DNA from: Euglena gracilis
Taxonomy: Eukaryota > Euglenida > Euglenophyceae > Euglenales
Assembly: GCA_039621445.1 (NCBI GenBank)
Contig: CP154954.1
Location: forward strand, 48,649,847 to 48,713,846
Reading direction: 5' to 3'
DNA length: 64,000 bases
The notes under the pieces: model-generated
The model's database searches: none
What the model saw: only the letters and a program-made list of their open reading frames with translations
Told to the model about the DNA's origin: nothing
Made by a program: the position numbers and the translations under genes
Shown: in pieces, positions 46,670-57,159 of the stretch
How positions within the stretch are numbered: the stretch's first letter is position 1
Layout of the letters: every line of letters begins with the position of its first letter

Positions 46670-46894
46670 GTGAGTCGTGTGTTGGTCAGTAAGGCGTAAC
46701 GCTGGGCTCCTCGTTACGTCTCCTCGTTGTCTGTTATGCCGTTCCGTGTCCCGACGACCATTGTTCCAAATTCGCGCCAACTGTCTCTCAGCTGTTACAG
46801 CTCACGGTTGTCCGGTGACCATCTTTCCACTGCCCTGCTGCATTGCATTAGATGTAGAACACCTCGCATTTCTGGCAAACACCTTTTATTTTTC

Positions 46895-47062
46895 AGTCCA
46901 CGAGACACAGTGTGTGTCCCAGTCCACGGGGACACACACTGTGTCTCGTGGACTGCCAGTCCACGAGACACAGTGTGTGTCCCAGTCCACGGGGACACAC
47001 ACTGTGTCTCGTGGACTCAGTCCACGAGACACAGTGTGTGTCTTGGGCCTCAGTCCACGGAT
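46895..47062. repeat. Right array of GTCCACGAGACACAG hairpins
   Basis: Two tandem 62-bp hairpins plus a terminal unit ending GTGTGTCTTGGGCC and CAGTCCACGGATATAG. Its outer 45-50 bases are the complement of the outer end of the left array (45992 onward). Confidence 0.9.
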
Positions 47063-47608
47063 ATAGATATATTTATATACTGATATTGATATATATATAT
47101 ATATGTATATATCTATATTTCTATATATATAGCTTTTTTGAAGCAGGAGTGTCGCAAAAGCCCCCGGACTTATCCCCTCAAAGTGGAAAATCACCAAAAC
47201 CCCGGTGCTGCCTCCCCCCATTTGTGTAATGCAGCTCTCCTCACTGGTTGCTGACGGCCCTGGCTGGCTCCCTTCAGGGGTTTTGACGCAATTTATTATT
47301 TTTTTTCGGCCTCGGATTTGTGTTTTTGGACGTTTGTTGGAGCACGGAAACAAGGATGGGGGGGTTAGGGTGGGTCCAGTTGCGTCGCTGGACAGGGACG
47401 CAGGAAGGAGGGCGTGCCCGGGGTTTTTGTGAAGGCCCGTGCAGGGTGAAGGGAAAGTGGTCTGAAGGGGAGGGAAGGGTCAGGAGTCGCCACCGAACCT
47501 GCAGCGGGGATGCGTCCGGCCATATTTTATCGCGATGAAACAGGTGAGGGGATCACACAAATTTCATTGGAATGATGTATTGCAGCCACGGTTTGAGCAA
47601 AGAAAGAA

Positions 47609-47860
47609 TGTCGATGTGCGCAATTTTGCACATCGACCACTCCAGGGTGCCCAACAACGGCCATAAATACCCCAGCATTCGCACTGAAAACAGTGCGACA
47701 AACACTGTGTGTTTGGGAGAGAAGATGAGGTCCGTTTGCGCAAATGCGCACACCATTAATGCGCATTTGCGCCAACCGACCTGGTGCGGAGTAAGTAAAG
47801 GTCAGTTTGCAAGTTGCGCATGTGGTTGGCATGACACATTTGTGCACACCAACCATGTGT
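47609..47860. repeat. TGCGCA palindrome cluster 2
   Basis: GTCGATGTGCGCAATTTTGC palindrome at 47609-47636, then a GCGCAAATGCGCAC / GTGCGCATTTGCGC arrangement near 47739-47772 and a GACACATTTGTGCACACC half-palindrome near 47832. Same family as 13321-13889. Confidence 0.75.
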
Positions 47861-50010
47861 GTAAAGATGCACGCCGTCGAAGTTCGAAATATGCGCACCA
47901 TTATGATGTGTGCATTTGCGTCCACAATAACAAAATTTCAGACAGAACACATCAAACATGACCCCAAACACCACCTTCAATGGCTCCTTGGGAAGTACAA
48001 CTTCATCTACCACACGTCCATGTGGAGATTGTAGATTGTGGGCCTTTAGTAGATGGCCCACCACAGACACATCGCGGCACATGTGCAACGACGGTAATGG
48101 GTGGACCTCGAAAACCCCCGCCGCTTGCCCCCCTGGCTTGAGTTTTGCTGCAACAGTCACATCAGGTGACGACAGGTGATTGTGCTTCAGCAACCACCAA
48201 GGGGTGCTATGTTATCCCGCACAACCAGGACGGCAGACTTGGGGGGGGGGGCATGCTGCGAGTCCATGGAAACAATTGAAAATAGCAGCATCAGAAGTGT
48301 GGCCACAAATCTCACTGTTTTGGAGGCAGAGACCATTTAATTATTACATGTGGTGGGGTTGCGTGAAAGCACTGGGACTTAACTCCCAGATATTGTGCAA
48401 CGCCCTGGTGCATTGCATGTTTTCCGAGGAAACAATGAGACCGTGATAAAAACAGAATAACGATTCCCGGCCGCAGGACGATTAAACATGCAGAAAATCC
48501 CAGAAGTCGTCATTTTTGAAGAAAAATGCCCAACAATCACGGGGGGTTACACGTCATCAATTCCTCCCGGCAATTTCCAAACCAATGATGCGAAAACGAT
48601 CGATCGGGGGTTGGAGATGAGATGTACAAAGTTGCACACAGAGCAGAGACAAATTTTCTCTTGTCATAGGGTGTGTTCTCCTGCACATTTCGCATTACAT
48701 GAAACTGGAATTTTTTTCACCACACAATAGTTTCAAACGTTTTGCACCACAATGATCAGTGTGCGCATGTGCACACGCCAACTGTTATCGCGCAGGTGTG
48801 GTCCAAATAGAAGTGCACCCCGTCGACGGAGGCGGCGGTCCGCTATAAGCGCACCTGTGCTTCTATTCGGGGGTTACATATTTTGTGTTAGCGGTTGGTG
48901 TGTGTTTTTTTCTCTGATTTAGCTGCACATCACATCGTCCAAATGGTGGAAAGTTGGTCTCCATCAAACAAATGTGCGGCACCCGGCAGTTACAAGCAGC
49001 AGGGACGTTCCAAGGCCCATAGTCGTAACAGCCAGGGTGCACAGCCCACCGAATCTGTCGCTCAGATACATCAGAAAGCTCGTTAGGATGATAAACTGGA
49101 ATCTTCGTGTTTCCTAATGTGTTTCATGAGGTGTGCATCCTACATGTTTCTGTTTCACCAAGTGCAGTTGACGGTTCAAGGATTTTTTTTAAAAAAAATT
49201 GTCAATTTGCGCAATTGCGCACATCGACAAAGAAAAAATGTGCGAGATTGCATGTTTTGTGGACAATTTGCCTTTCTCTTGGCCAAAAGCACATATTTTT
49301 GCATATTTTTTGTTTGTTCTGCACATCTTTTGAGGCTGTTTGTTTCAAGGAGTTTCCAGCCGCATGTTTGCCCTTTCACACAAGTTCTTCCTGTCCCTTC
49401 TCGCGATCAGATCCCAGTACTCTATAAAAGGTGGCATTTTCGCCCCCCCCCCGGGGGAGGTCGGATTTTGGGGTAGCAGTGCTATAGCACACTCCCTGGC
49501 ACCGAAGATGCTGGGGCCTAAAAAATGGCCATTATCAAGGGAAATTTGCTTGGGCATCCCCCCCGGACCGGGGGGGGGGGGTCCGGACCCCCTTCACCTG
49601 ACAAGGGGGTCCAGACCACCCCTGGGGGGTTCCCGGGACCCCCAAAGGGCATTTTTTTCCCCTTCTGGCACTTTGCACCGAGATTTTTTTGACAAATTTT
49701 GCCCAAAAGTGCCCATAATGGCACTTTTGGCTGTTTTGGGGTGTCAAAGTTTTCGGTCCGGCGCTTTGCACCGGGCTGGAAGTCAGTCACCCGGACCGCG
49801 TCACTGTTCAAGCGGGGGGCCGTGTCCCCCCCCCTTTTAGCCAACCCCGAGGGGGGGAGGTGCCTTGTGCGTCTTTTGGTCAATTTTTGGTTCTGGTTCA
49901 ATTCCCAAGGTTTGCGATTGAGATGATACAAGGGAAATGATGAAGGACGTGAACAGGGTGTTTTGAAAAGCTTTTTTTTTCTCTCCCATTATCATTCCAT
50001 TCCTGTGCAG

Positions 50011-50196
50011 CTTGCTGATGATTTGGTGGAGCTGTCACCAGAGGAGTTACGGATGAGGGCTATTCGTGAGTTTGGCCACCATTTTAGCCCAGATGTCTCC
50101 ATTCCAGAAATGGTTCAGTGGTTCTGCATGAGAGAGACGGAACGTCTAGAATGGGTGTGCAGAAATCTTTGCCGTGTGGTGTTCCCCGGTTCTTAA
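50011..50196 (+). CDS. Unknown protein, last exon with stop
   Basis: Acceptor TGTGCAG, then 61 codons in phase 0 and TAA at 50194-50196. It encodes LADDLVELSPEELRMRAIRE, FGHHFSPDVSIPEMVQWFCM and RETERLEWVCRNLCRVVFPG plus Ser. Joined to the exon at 46382 it gives a 157-residue protein; intermediate exons cannot be excluded. The motif DDLVxL...P...W resembles an exon at 59934-60066 (DDLVSL...PPEDLVAWLW), possibly chance or a shared small helical module. Confidence 0.65.
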   Translation, partial: LADDLVELSPEELRMRAIREFGHHFSPDVSIPEMVQWFCMRETERLEWVCRNLCRVVFPGS

Positions 50197-51110
50197 ACCC
50201 TCAATCTCAACCTCAATCAAGAGACAATTTTTTTGGATTTTTATCCCGAATTGCTAACTCCCTCCCTCCCTCCCCAACCCCGACACCAGGGGTGTGGTTG
50301 CCGGATTGCCAACCGGTTGCCTGACTGCGCCCAGTTGATTCCTGAAAACTGGAAAAAGCCCAAATCCAACTGGGTTGAAAATAATCGCCCAAAATTTCGA
50401 GGAAAAAGCCCAAAGATAAAAAAAACTCAAATGCCGTTTTTGGCCAATCCGAACCCTTTATCGGTCCAGCCTGGCGAACCCGGGTGTGGGGTCACCTCTG
50501 GCTGATCAGTTAACAGATTCATGTGATTATTTTTTGCCTCTCCCGCCAGAATAAAATATCACTCATCTGCATGACCTTCTCGGAAATTTCAAAAATAAAT
50601 ATGAAAATGAAATTTAAATATGAATGTTTTTGCTCTTTTTGTGCCAAAATTTGGCTTTTTTTTCTGTTGAAAATTCTACATGTCTTTGGTGAGCATGGGA
50701 AGGTAACGTTCCTTTCAGAGGTTTTTTTTTGGACCCAGGGGAGGGCAGGGGGTTGACACCCACTGACCCTCTTCCCACACAGCCCTGGCAGGGGTTGACC
50801 CCAGATGTGTATGTATGTGTGTATCAAAATGTCTCTGTTTTTGTCACAAATTCAAAAATCTGTCTTTTACGCGACTGGCCTCGAATTTCCATGGATCTCT
50901 GCCCCAAAGCCCGAAGTTGAAAAGAACCATTGTTTACTCCCTCCCAGAAATTTCTGTTTTCGGCACGTTTTGGTAATTTCTGATTCACGAATACAAATAC
51001 AAATCCTGTTGCATTCAGTATTGGGGCAGACGCCTGGTTGCATTTGCGGTGGTTTGGAGCAGAGGAATCTGTCAGTCATTGTTTACTCTTTTGCGGGACC
51101 TTTTGTTCAG
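50197..51110. other. Intergenic spacer or 5' intron of the CID gene
   Basis: Unique moderately AT-rich sequence. No exon, start codon or obvious promoter was identified. Confidence 0.4.
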
Positions 51111-51462
51111 GTGCCCCCCAGCACCGCAGCCCCAACGATACCACGCTCCCCCCCTCCTCTGCCAAGCCATTTGCTCTCCCAAGGGACGCCCACCTTTTCC
51201 CCTCCATTCGCCACCCCCACCCCCTTCCCACCCCCTGTCAGGCCTGCCCCCATCCCCAGGCCCGCCGGCGAACTGTGCTCATTGCCCCCCTTTTTTTCCA
51301 GTGCGCGGGTTCAGAATGTCGTTGGGCACAGGCCACTCCCCGTCCCCCTCCCCCCTCACCGACCTTCGGATTTCGGCTCTTTTCAGCCACACGCCCTATT
51401 CCCAGTCCCGCAGGCCTCCTATGCCCCTCCTGTGGCTCCTCCCCAAACTGGATACTCTGCAG
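51111..51462 (+). CDS. Pcf11-like CID protein, proline-rich exon
   Basis: Acceptor TTGTTCAG, 117 codons plus one base to a GCAG|GTTTGT donor. About one third Pro: VPPSTAAPTIPRSPPPLP, FSPPFATPTPFPPPVRPAPI and, near the end, YAPPVAPPQTGYSA. A disordered region. The single leftover base plus GG of the next exon makes Gly, an exact phase match across a 59-nt intron. The 5' end of the gene was not found, so the protein's N-terminus is unknown. That it belongs to the CID gene rests on order and orientation only. Confidence 0.6.
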
Positions 51463-51521
51463 GTTTGTTTGTATCACGCAATGCTGTGAGGGAAGGGGAG
51501 GGGTTGCGCCCGTTGTCCCAG

Positions 51522-51620
51522 GGGTTCACTGGATCTATGATTTAAATGGCAGCCCCATGCCACTGCCGGGGGTTGCCACGTTGTTGGAAAAGCGCCAGTG
51601 GACCCCAATGCTCATGAAGA
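51522..51620 (+). CDS. Pcf11-like CID protein, short exon
   Basis: Encodes VHWIYDLNGSPMPLPGVATL, then LEKRQWTPM, in phase with the proline-rich exon. The Trp-x-Tyr-Asp-x-x-Gly pattern is vaguely like a GYF-type domain, but too little is visible to claim one. The 3' end is not resolved: no GT fits, and ATGAAGATGG-type tandem repeats follow (51613-51665), so a nonconventional intron is possible. Confidence 0.5.
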
Positions 51621-52189
51621 TGGAGATATTATGAAGATTAATGACGATTATCATGAAGATGGGGCCGACCCCCAAATCCCAAGGGACCATCATATGGCTG
51701 TTCTGACATTGGGTTATGTGCCAAGTTGTGTTTGATGTTAGCTGTAGTGAGTCTGGAGCAGTGACCATATGTCTCTTGAAGGTTTTGCAGACCCCTGGCT
51801 GCAGCAGCTGCGAGTCAGCCCCAATTTCAGCCCAACCCAGCCGCTTACCTCCCTCCAAGTTGCTGCCAAAAAATTTCGGCACAAAGCGCCAAAAATTAGA
51901 GAAAGTGGTCGAAAATGGTGAAGGGGATGGTGTTTTTGAGAGTTTGAAGGGGAAACTGTGCCTTGCAGGTAATTTTTTTGGAGTTATCCAATTTCAGCCC
52001 AGCCCCACTCACTGGCCAGTCCAACTTTCTAGCCCGAGCCCAGCAAATCCCCCCCCGGGTCTTTAAAGAGATGTTTGGGTGCAACCCCTCCCGTAAAGAG
52101 ATGTATGGGGTGGTTTAAGAGTGGGTGGTGGGTGGGTTGGGGCTGCTGGACCCCCCCCCCCCAAGGTGTCCCACAGGTCAGTCTGGCCT

Positions 52190-52533
52190 GGCCAAAGGGG
52201 ATGCCGACACACGGTGTGCGGCACACCGTGCACACCGTGTGTCTTTCAGCGCCAAAATATTTTTGAGAAAAAAAATTGGCACTGATTTTTGGGCGAAAAT
52301 CAATCCGAAGCGCAAGAAAAATTGCAATTTTGAACTGCTCACAAAAAAAGGCATTGGGCTGCTGTTTTTGCCGTCTTCGGTGTTGGTCTTTGTTGCCGTG
52401 AAGGTTGTCAGAAAATTGTTGATAATTATTTTTCATTTTGGGACAAATTTCATCGAAAGACGCACGGTGTGCAGGGTGTTTACGGTGTCCCACACGTTGT
52501 GCCGCACACCGTGCTTCGGCATCCCCAAAGGCC
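52190..52533. mobile_element. TIR element GGCCAAAGGGGATGCCG family (344 bp)
   Basis: The left end GGCCAAAGGGGATGCCGACA, with the palindrome CACGGTGTGCGGCACACCGTG, is matched in reverse complement at 52459-52533. The arms are about 55-70 bp with indels. The palindromic words resemble those of the 45931 and 46099 arrays in style (GTGTGTC, CACACGG). Confidence 0.8.
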
Positions 52534-53149
52534 GTGCCAGAAACTCTTTTCGAGGGTTTTGGCCGATTCTGGGCATTTTTCAGCGGGTGGGTGGGTTTTT
52601 GAATAAAAAGCAGGTGGGTGGGCTTGGATGGGCATTGCTTTTTTTAACTCAAAAAAAATCCAAAAATTTAAGGCATTTGAAAGTGCCTTTTCTAGGGCAG
52701 TCCGAAGGCTGTCTGGGCATTGAACCAACGTTTTTGATTGTGCACGGGGATCAAAATAATAAAACAAGTCCAAAGACACATTTTTTTGCGTTTTGGCTGG
52801 ATGGAAATGTGCCAGAAATAATTTTTAGGCCATCGAAATGCGGTCTAAAATAGGCCTAAAGTTGGCAGAAACTGGCCCAGAATCGTAATGCAACTCCAGC
52901 GCATTGGTGGACCACCCAAGTCCAACAGTGAAACGTATGCTTTGCTAAGCCCAGGTGTATTTCTCGCAGCAAAATATGTTGTGTTTCTGCTTTTGGCGTG
53001 AGACAAATCTTTGGACCACATCGAGCTGTTTGTTTGTTTGTTTGTTTTTCGACGCATAAATTGAAGCATATGGTCCAGTCTCTGAGTTATGGTTGCCGGT
53101 TTAGTCGTAGTCCCTTCACTGTCCCTTCCCTCACCACACAGGTCCATCA

Positions 53150-53320
53150 CCACTGGATACTTCAAGGTTGCCCAGTGTCGTGCACGCCCTTTTGGCCAAG
53201 ACCCGGTCCACACCCATGCTTACCCGAGCCCTGCTGCTGTGAAAGAAACGGGTGCCGTGTTTCATTTAAACTTGTTCGTCCGGCAAATCCCCCTTGCTGC
53301 GCAATGGTGTGCTGCCGTCA
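53150..53320 (+). CDS. Possible exon before the CID
   Basis: One frame reads YFKVAQCRARPFGQDPVH, then AAVKETGAVFHLNLFVRQIP, with plausible composition. Splice sites and phase to neighbours were not established. Confidence 0.25.
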
Positions 53321-53334
53321 AGGGCTCCCGTCAG

Positions 53335-53385
53335 CCCTGCCGAGGCCCCGCTGGATTTCCAGTTTGTGAAGGATTACTTGCCAGG
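53335..53385 (+). CDS. PCF11: Pcf11-like CID, N-terminal exon
   Basis: Reads PAEAPLDFQFVKDYLPG between a GTCAG acceptor and a GG|GTTCG donor. Its two trailing bases plus C of the next exon give Gly, and the joined peptide (FVKDYLPG followed by LEKLTQPEKW) fits the first helix of a Pcf11-type CID, where a short FxxxYxxxLxxL pattern precedes the second helix. Confidence 0.6.
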
Positions 53386-53969
53386 GTTCGCTTCAGGGAA
53401 CTATCTGTGGAGGCTTCTTCTTTTTTTTCCAACTCAGAAGACCCCCCCCCCCGGGTCTGAGGCCGGACCCCCCTTCCCAGGCCATAGGCCGGCTTTGGCA
53501 AGAAGTGCTGGAAAAATTTTGTGAACCAAGGACGGATATTGGATATCGGCCCATACGGGTTTATCGAAAACCTTGAATTTATCGGGTCCCGAAAAAAATA
53601 TCATGAAATATCGGCTTTATTTGGGGGGGGGGGTAACGCACTTTTCTTGTTTTTTGGGGGCGATTTTTGGATTCTCCAAATCATAAAAATGAGGCTATCG
53701 GGGCACAAAATGATCATATCAGTTTATTGACTTTTATCGAGATATTGGGGGTGCCAGTCTATCCAAATTTATCGGGACCCCCCCCCTAAAACCAATATCA
53801 ATATCCATCCTTGAGTGAATTGCTTTCAGATGGCCCGATTTTGTGGGGAGGGGCAGGCTGGGTGGGTGGGGGCAACCCCCGGGGCCAGAAAAAGACGCTT
53901 GGTCTGTGGAATCTTTGGCAGGTCTGGTGGTCTGAGCCAGTCGGGAGTGACCCCCTGCCCCCACTCCAG

Positions 53970-54077
53970 CTTGGAAAAGCTGACCCAGCCCGAGAAGTGG
54001 ACCATCGACACCCTGACCAGCATCGCCAAGGACGCCATGGATGATCATGCCAAGGAGATTGTGTATGCAATTGAAAG
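53970..54077 (+). CDS. PCF11: Pcf11-like CID, central exon 1
   Basis: Encodes LEKLTQPEKWTIDTLTSIAK, then DAMDDHAKEIVYAIE. The pattern L..LT......I..LT.IA.......A..IV..IE is that of the Pcf11/CID fold, which binds phosphorylated RNA polymerase II C-terminal repeats and links transcription to mRNA 3'-end cleavage. Conventional acceptor (CACTCCAG) and GTATGA donor. The AG remainder (phase 2) joins C of the next exon to give Ser. Confidence 0.78.
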
Positions 54078-55476
54078 GTATGATGTGGATGTGAATATGT
54101 ATGAGAGATTTTAGCGTCGAATGCTAAACCCGCCCCCAAATGATAACCCCCCCAAATAACCCCCCCCCCCCCCCCAGGACCAACGTCAGCCACCCAAGTA
54201 ATAAACCCTCCTCTCTTGCAGCTGTGAAGGCGTTAAAAAAAGGGAAAAAGCAGCAGAGATGTTGCAAAAAGAATCACAAAAATGGATGAAATCGGTGCAG
54301 AAAATATGCAAAAAAGAACCAATTTTTTCAAAAAGGACCAACAATTCCGAAAATGTGACCATTGGAGCCTCTGGAGGGGTTTTTGGGTCGATTTTTGACT
54401 TCGAATTCCCCCCCAAATAATGGGCCCCCCAAATAATTACCCCCCCCCCTAGACCCACCCAGACTTCGAGTGTCCAAATAATAATTCACCAAGGGGGGGT
54501 TATATTTTGGGGCGGTTTACATGGCACCTGGTCTTTTCAATGTCGCTGCCTGTGTTGGGGGCCCGGGGGGGGGGGGAGGGAGTCCAGGCAAAAAATTGTC
54601 AGTCGCCCTGAAAAAACCAGTCACCCACCCCTCGGGGGGTCAGCCTGTGACTAAGCGCTTGTAAGCTCCCAACACAAATGTATGTTTTTTATTGCCGGAG
54701 TTGGATTGATCGACACAAAAAACACATAAACAGTAGTCAAAAGAATCTTAAATTTCAAAAACTGGCTGGTTTCAATAAAATTTTGAGGGAGGGTTTGGTG
54801 CATTAGGTGTATTATCAGATATGGTGAAACAGCACCAAAAGCTGTTGTCCATCTCCTTTCAGCTTCTTGGAAATATTTTATCACAAATCTATTTTCTTTT
54901 GATCTGAAGGTCCCTCTATCTCAGACGGCCTTTTCACCAAAGAAGTCCCTGGACCGTCAGCATTCCAGGAACTGGCGGTGCTCGGAGAAAAGAAACAAGC
55001 CCGGAACAACATGTACACACCGCACAACACGATCGCGCGCATATGCGCACTTCCTCGTGCCCACCCATGCACAATCTGACCCCCCCCAATCGCGCACATA
55101 TGCGCTTGATGTGACGAATCGCGCACATGTGCGCACAATCTGATCCCTCCAGTATGGTGTGTGTCTTGGTGCTGGGAAAGAGGGGGGGTCGGCAAAAGAC
55201 CACAAAAGTGACGTTGTGGTGAAGGACCCGGAAATTTTTTTTGACCTGTTTTTCACATTTGTGGTCAAAATTCCTTTGGATTCCAGAGTGACCCACGCCA
55301 CTTTTTTCGGAACACCAGTCAGTCACTACGATCAGCCACCTGGGAGGGCTGACTGGTTTTTGAAGCAGAAGTGATTCCCGGGGGTCAGAAATAATTGTAT
55401 GGTTGAGAGATGGCTGGTTTGCACTTTTTCTTGCCGTCAAGAACCTCTTTGTTGATCCGAACAGGAGGATCTACAG
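54078..55476 (+). other. GT-AG intron (1.40 kb) inside the CID, with nested repeats
   Basis: Borders GTATGA and CTACAG. It contains a CCCCCCAAATAA-family TIR element (54125-54530), a GACTGG-family fragment (54575-54650), three CGCGCATATGCGC palindromes (55031-55137) and another GACTGG-type copy (about 55180-55400). Confidence 0.72.
54125..54530. mobile_element. TIR element CCCCCCAAATAA family (about 400 bp)
   Basis: The left end has CCCGCCCCCAAATGATAACC, the right end GGGGGGTTATATTTTGGGGCG. Internal CCCCCCAAATAAT blocks face each other at about 54410 and 54445. Confidence 0.68.
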
Positions 55477-55582
55477 CGCAACTGGTGATGCTAAATTGGC
55501 CGCTTGGTATCTGTTGGATTCCATTGCAAAGAACGTTGGTGGAGTCTATGTGAACCGATTCGCTGAGCATTTACCCAAAATG
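55477..55582 (+). CDS. PCF11: Pcf11-like CID, central exon 2
   Basis: Encodes (Ser)ATGDAKLAAWYLLDSIAK, then NVGGVYVNRFAEHLPKM. The YLLDSIAKNVGG core is diagnostic: Pcf11 proteins have YLxDSIxKNVG, whereas Rtt103/RPRD and SR140-type CIDs have different residues there. The frame remains open beyond 55582 (ACRNMQIT, with a GT at 55608), so the exon end is uncertain. The end chosen here, after Met, gives the best fit to the CID fold. Confidence 0.78.
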
Positions 55583-55971
55583 GCCTGCCGGAATATGCAA
55601 ATCACTGGTGTCATTCCTCCCTTTCATCCTCCCTTGTTTGTGATACCACCCTCTTTCACCAGGGTGTCTTCCACTGATTCTTCCGAAAGAGCATTGCCAT
55701 TTATAATCCCCGTCTCTGAATTAAAGTGCTGGTGCATTGATGGCAGACCGCCGCTTTCAGCAGCGGGAGTTGTGTTTCTATTTTTTTGGACCTGTTTGAT
55801 ACCTTTTTTGGACCTGTTTGATTTCTGTTTATTTCTGGAGGCTTCCCATTAAAATTGGGGGTGCGCGTGCGGTGGACCGGACCGAGGGCGGACTTGTGGT
55901 GGTCCCACGCATCTATTGGTTCCACAATATTGGGAAATATCTTTTTTTAGGGAAGCAAACAGGGCACCAAG

Positions 55972-55995
55972 GTTTTCCACATTGCCAAAGAACAG
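55972..55995 (+). CDS. PCF11: Possible 24-nt micro-exon of the CID
   Basis: Reads VFHIAKEQ, followed by a GTACCA donor. It would supply the helix after HLPKM, where Pcf11 has a short hydrophobic TF..VFE-like stretch. The upstream junction has no GT-AG. Instead TGCC at +4 to +7 of the intron and GGCA at -9 to -6 are complementary, with phase 0. Confidence 0.35.
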
Positions 55996-56080
55996 GTACC
56001 AAGAGGGCCAGGGTCAGTAGGAGAGCTGTCCAGAGGTCTTTCCGGGGTGACATCTCTGTGCCACCGCAGGGTCCAATCAG

Positions 56081-56225
56081 CAGAAGTATGCAAAACTCCT
56101 GCGGACGTGGGCGGAGATGGCCGTCTTCCCTCCGGAGGTCTTCCAACGCATCAAGGAGGAGGCAGCTCGGGCAGCCCAGCAGGAGAAAGAGAAGAAAAGT
56201 CGGGAGCGTGGACGGCAAGGAAACG
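56081..56225 (+). CDS. PCF11: Pcf11-like CID, C-terminal exon
   Basis: Reads QKYAKLLRTWAEMAVFPPEV, then FQRIKEEAARAAQQEKEKKS and RERGRQ. The KLLRTWAEMAVFP block matches the last CID helices (Pcf11: RKxLxKLRxTWxxIFP). The charged Glu/Lys/Ala tail is a probable helix after the domain. The acceptor is the AG at 56079-56080. The 3' end is approximate: the frame stays open to a TGA at about 56291, with a GT at about 56250. A diverged copy of this exon lies at 57395-57570. Confidence 0.75.
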
Positions 56226-56744
56226 AAGAGGCCTTTTGCCAGACAGGTCCATCGTCGCTCCTCACACGCTTTGGGCACGCCACATCAAGCTGAATTCAGG
56301 GGGGAGTGTGCGGCAAAAATGCCACAAAAAGCGGAGTTTTTTTTTGCCAAGCCAACCTCACAAATGATTGAACAATTATCAAGGTGGGGTTGCAAGATTT
56401 TTTCTGCATGGTTGCCACAGAAAGACAGCAATGTCAGTTTCATATCCATGAATATCCATACTAGGGATACCAGGGATCCCCCATCTTCCCAAAGTCGGAC
56501 GAACGATTGGTGTGCAATGTCTTCATTTCCAAGTGGATAAACCCACCATTCATGAACCCCTGGGGTTGGTGGGATCTGGTTTGGTTTATCAGCCAAAGGG
56601 ACAAAGGGCCAAAGGGCCAACAGTTCTTTACATCAAGGAATTGTTGAAAGCAGATCTCCAAAATCAGATCCCCCAAAACGATCCAATACACCCTTCCAAA
56701 TCCCCATTTCCCCCAAAATTTCAAGAATGGGGGGGGGTGTAGAC

Positions 56745-57155
56745 ACACACCACACACACAAATATATAGATATAGACACACACACAGACACCACACACCA
56801 CACACACACAGGAGACATAGAGAAGAAGAGAGAGCAATAGAGATAGATATAGAGGAGCGAGAGAGAGAAGTCGATAGAGAGAGACAGAGATGAAAGAGAG
56901 AGATAGCGAGAGAGAGTGAGAGAGAGAGAGAGAGAGATACTGAGAGAGAGGCGTAGATAGGGAGAGAGAGAAGAGGGATATATCAGTTATATATAGATGA
57001 GAGATATATATTATGATTCTATATTTATATATAGATATATATAGCTGATATATTCTATATTATATATATATATAGATATATAAATATATATATATATATC
57101 TATATTCTATATATATATATTATATATATATATATAATATATATATATATATCTA
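56745..57155. repeat. CA, GA and AT simple-repeat block
   Basis: CACACACC runs, then GAGAGATA-like sequence, then ATATAT with TATAGATATA words. No coding content. Confidence 0.93.
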
Positions 57156-57159
57156 TGGC

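Larger units (their letters stand above)
46670..50010 (+). other. GT-AG intron (3.34 kb)
   Basis: GTGAGT to TGTGCAG. It holds the right hairpin array, the TGCGCA palindrome cluster (47609-47860, 48760, 49205) and a poly-C/G element with CGGCGCTTTGCACCG motifs (about 49440-49860). An open stretch near 48919-49086 was not accepted as an exon because its phase does not fit. Confidence 0.55.

Noticed and set aside
48895-49086. Possible exon with AG acceptor near 48922
   Set aside because: Its phase does not fit between the phase-0 exons ending 46669 and starting 50011.
52125-52853. 242-codon plus-strand open frame
   Set aside because: It runs straight through both ends of the 52190-52533 TIR element and has no biased third positions; openness is by chance.
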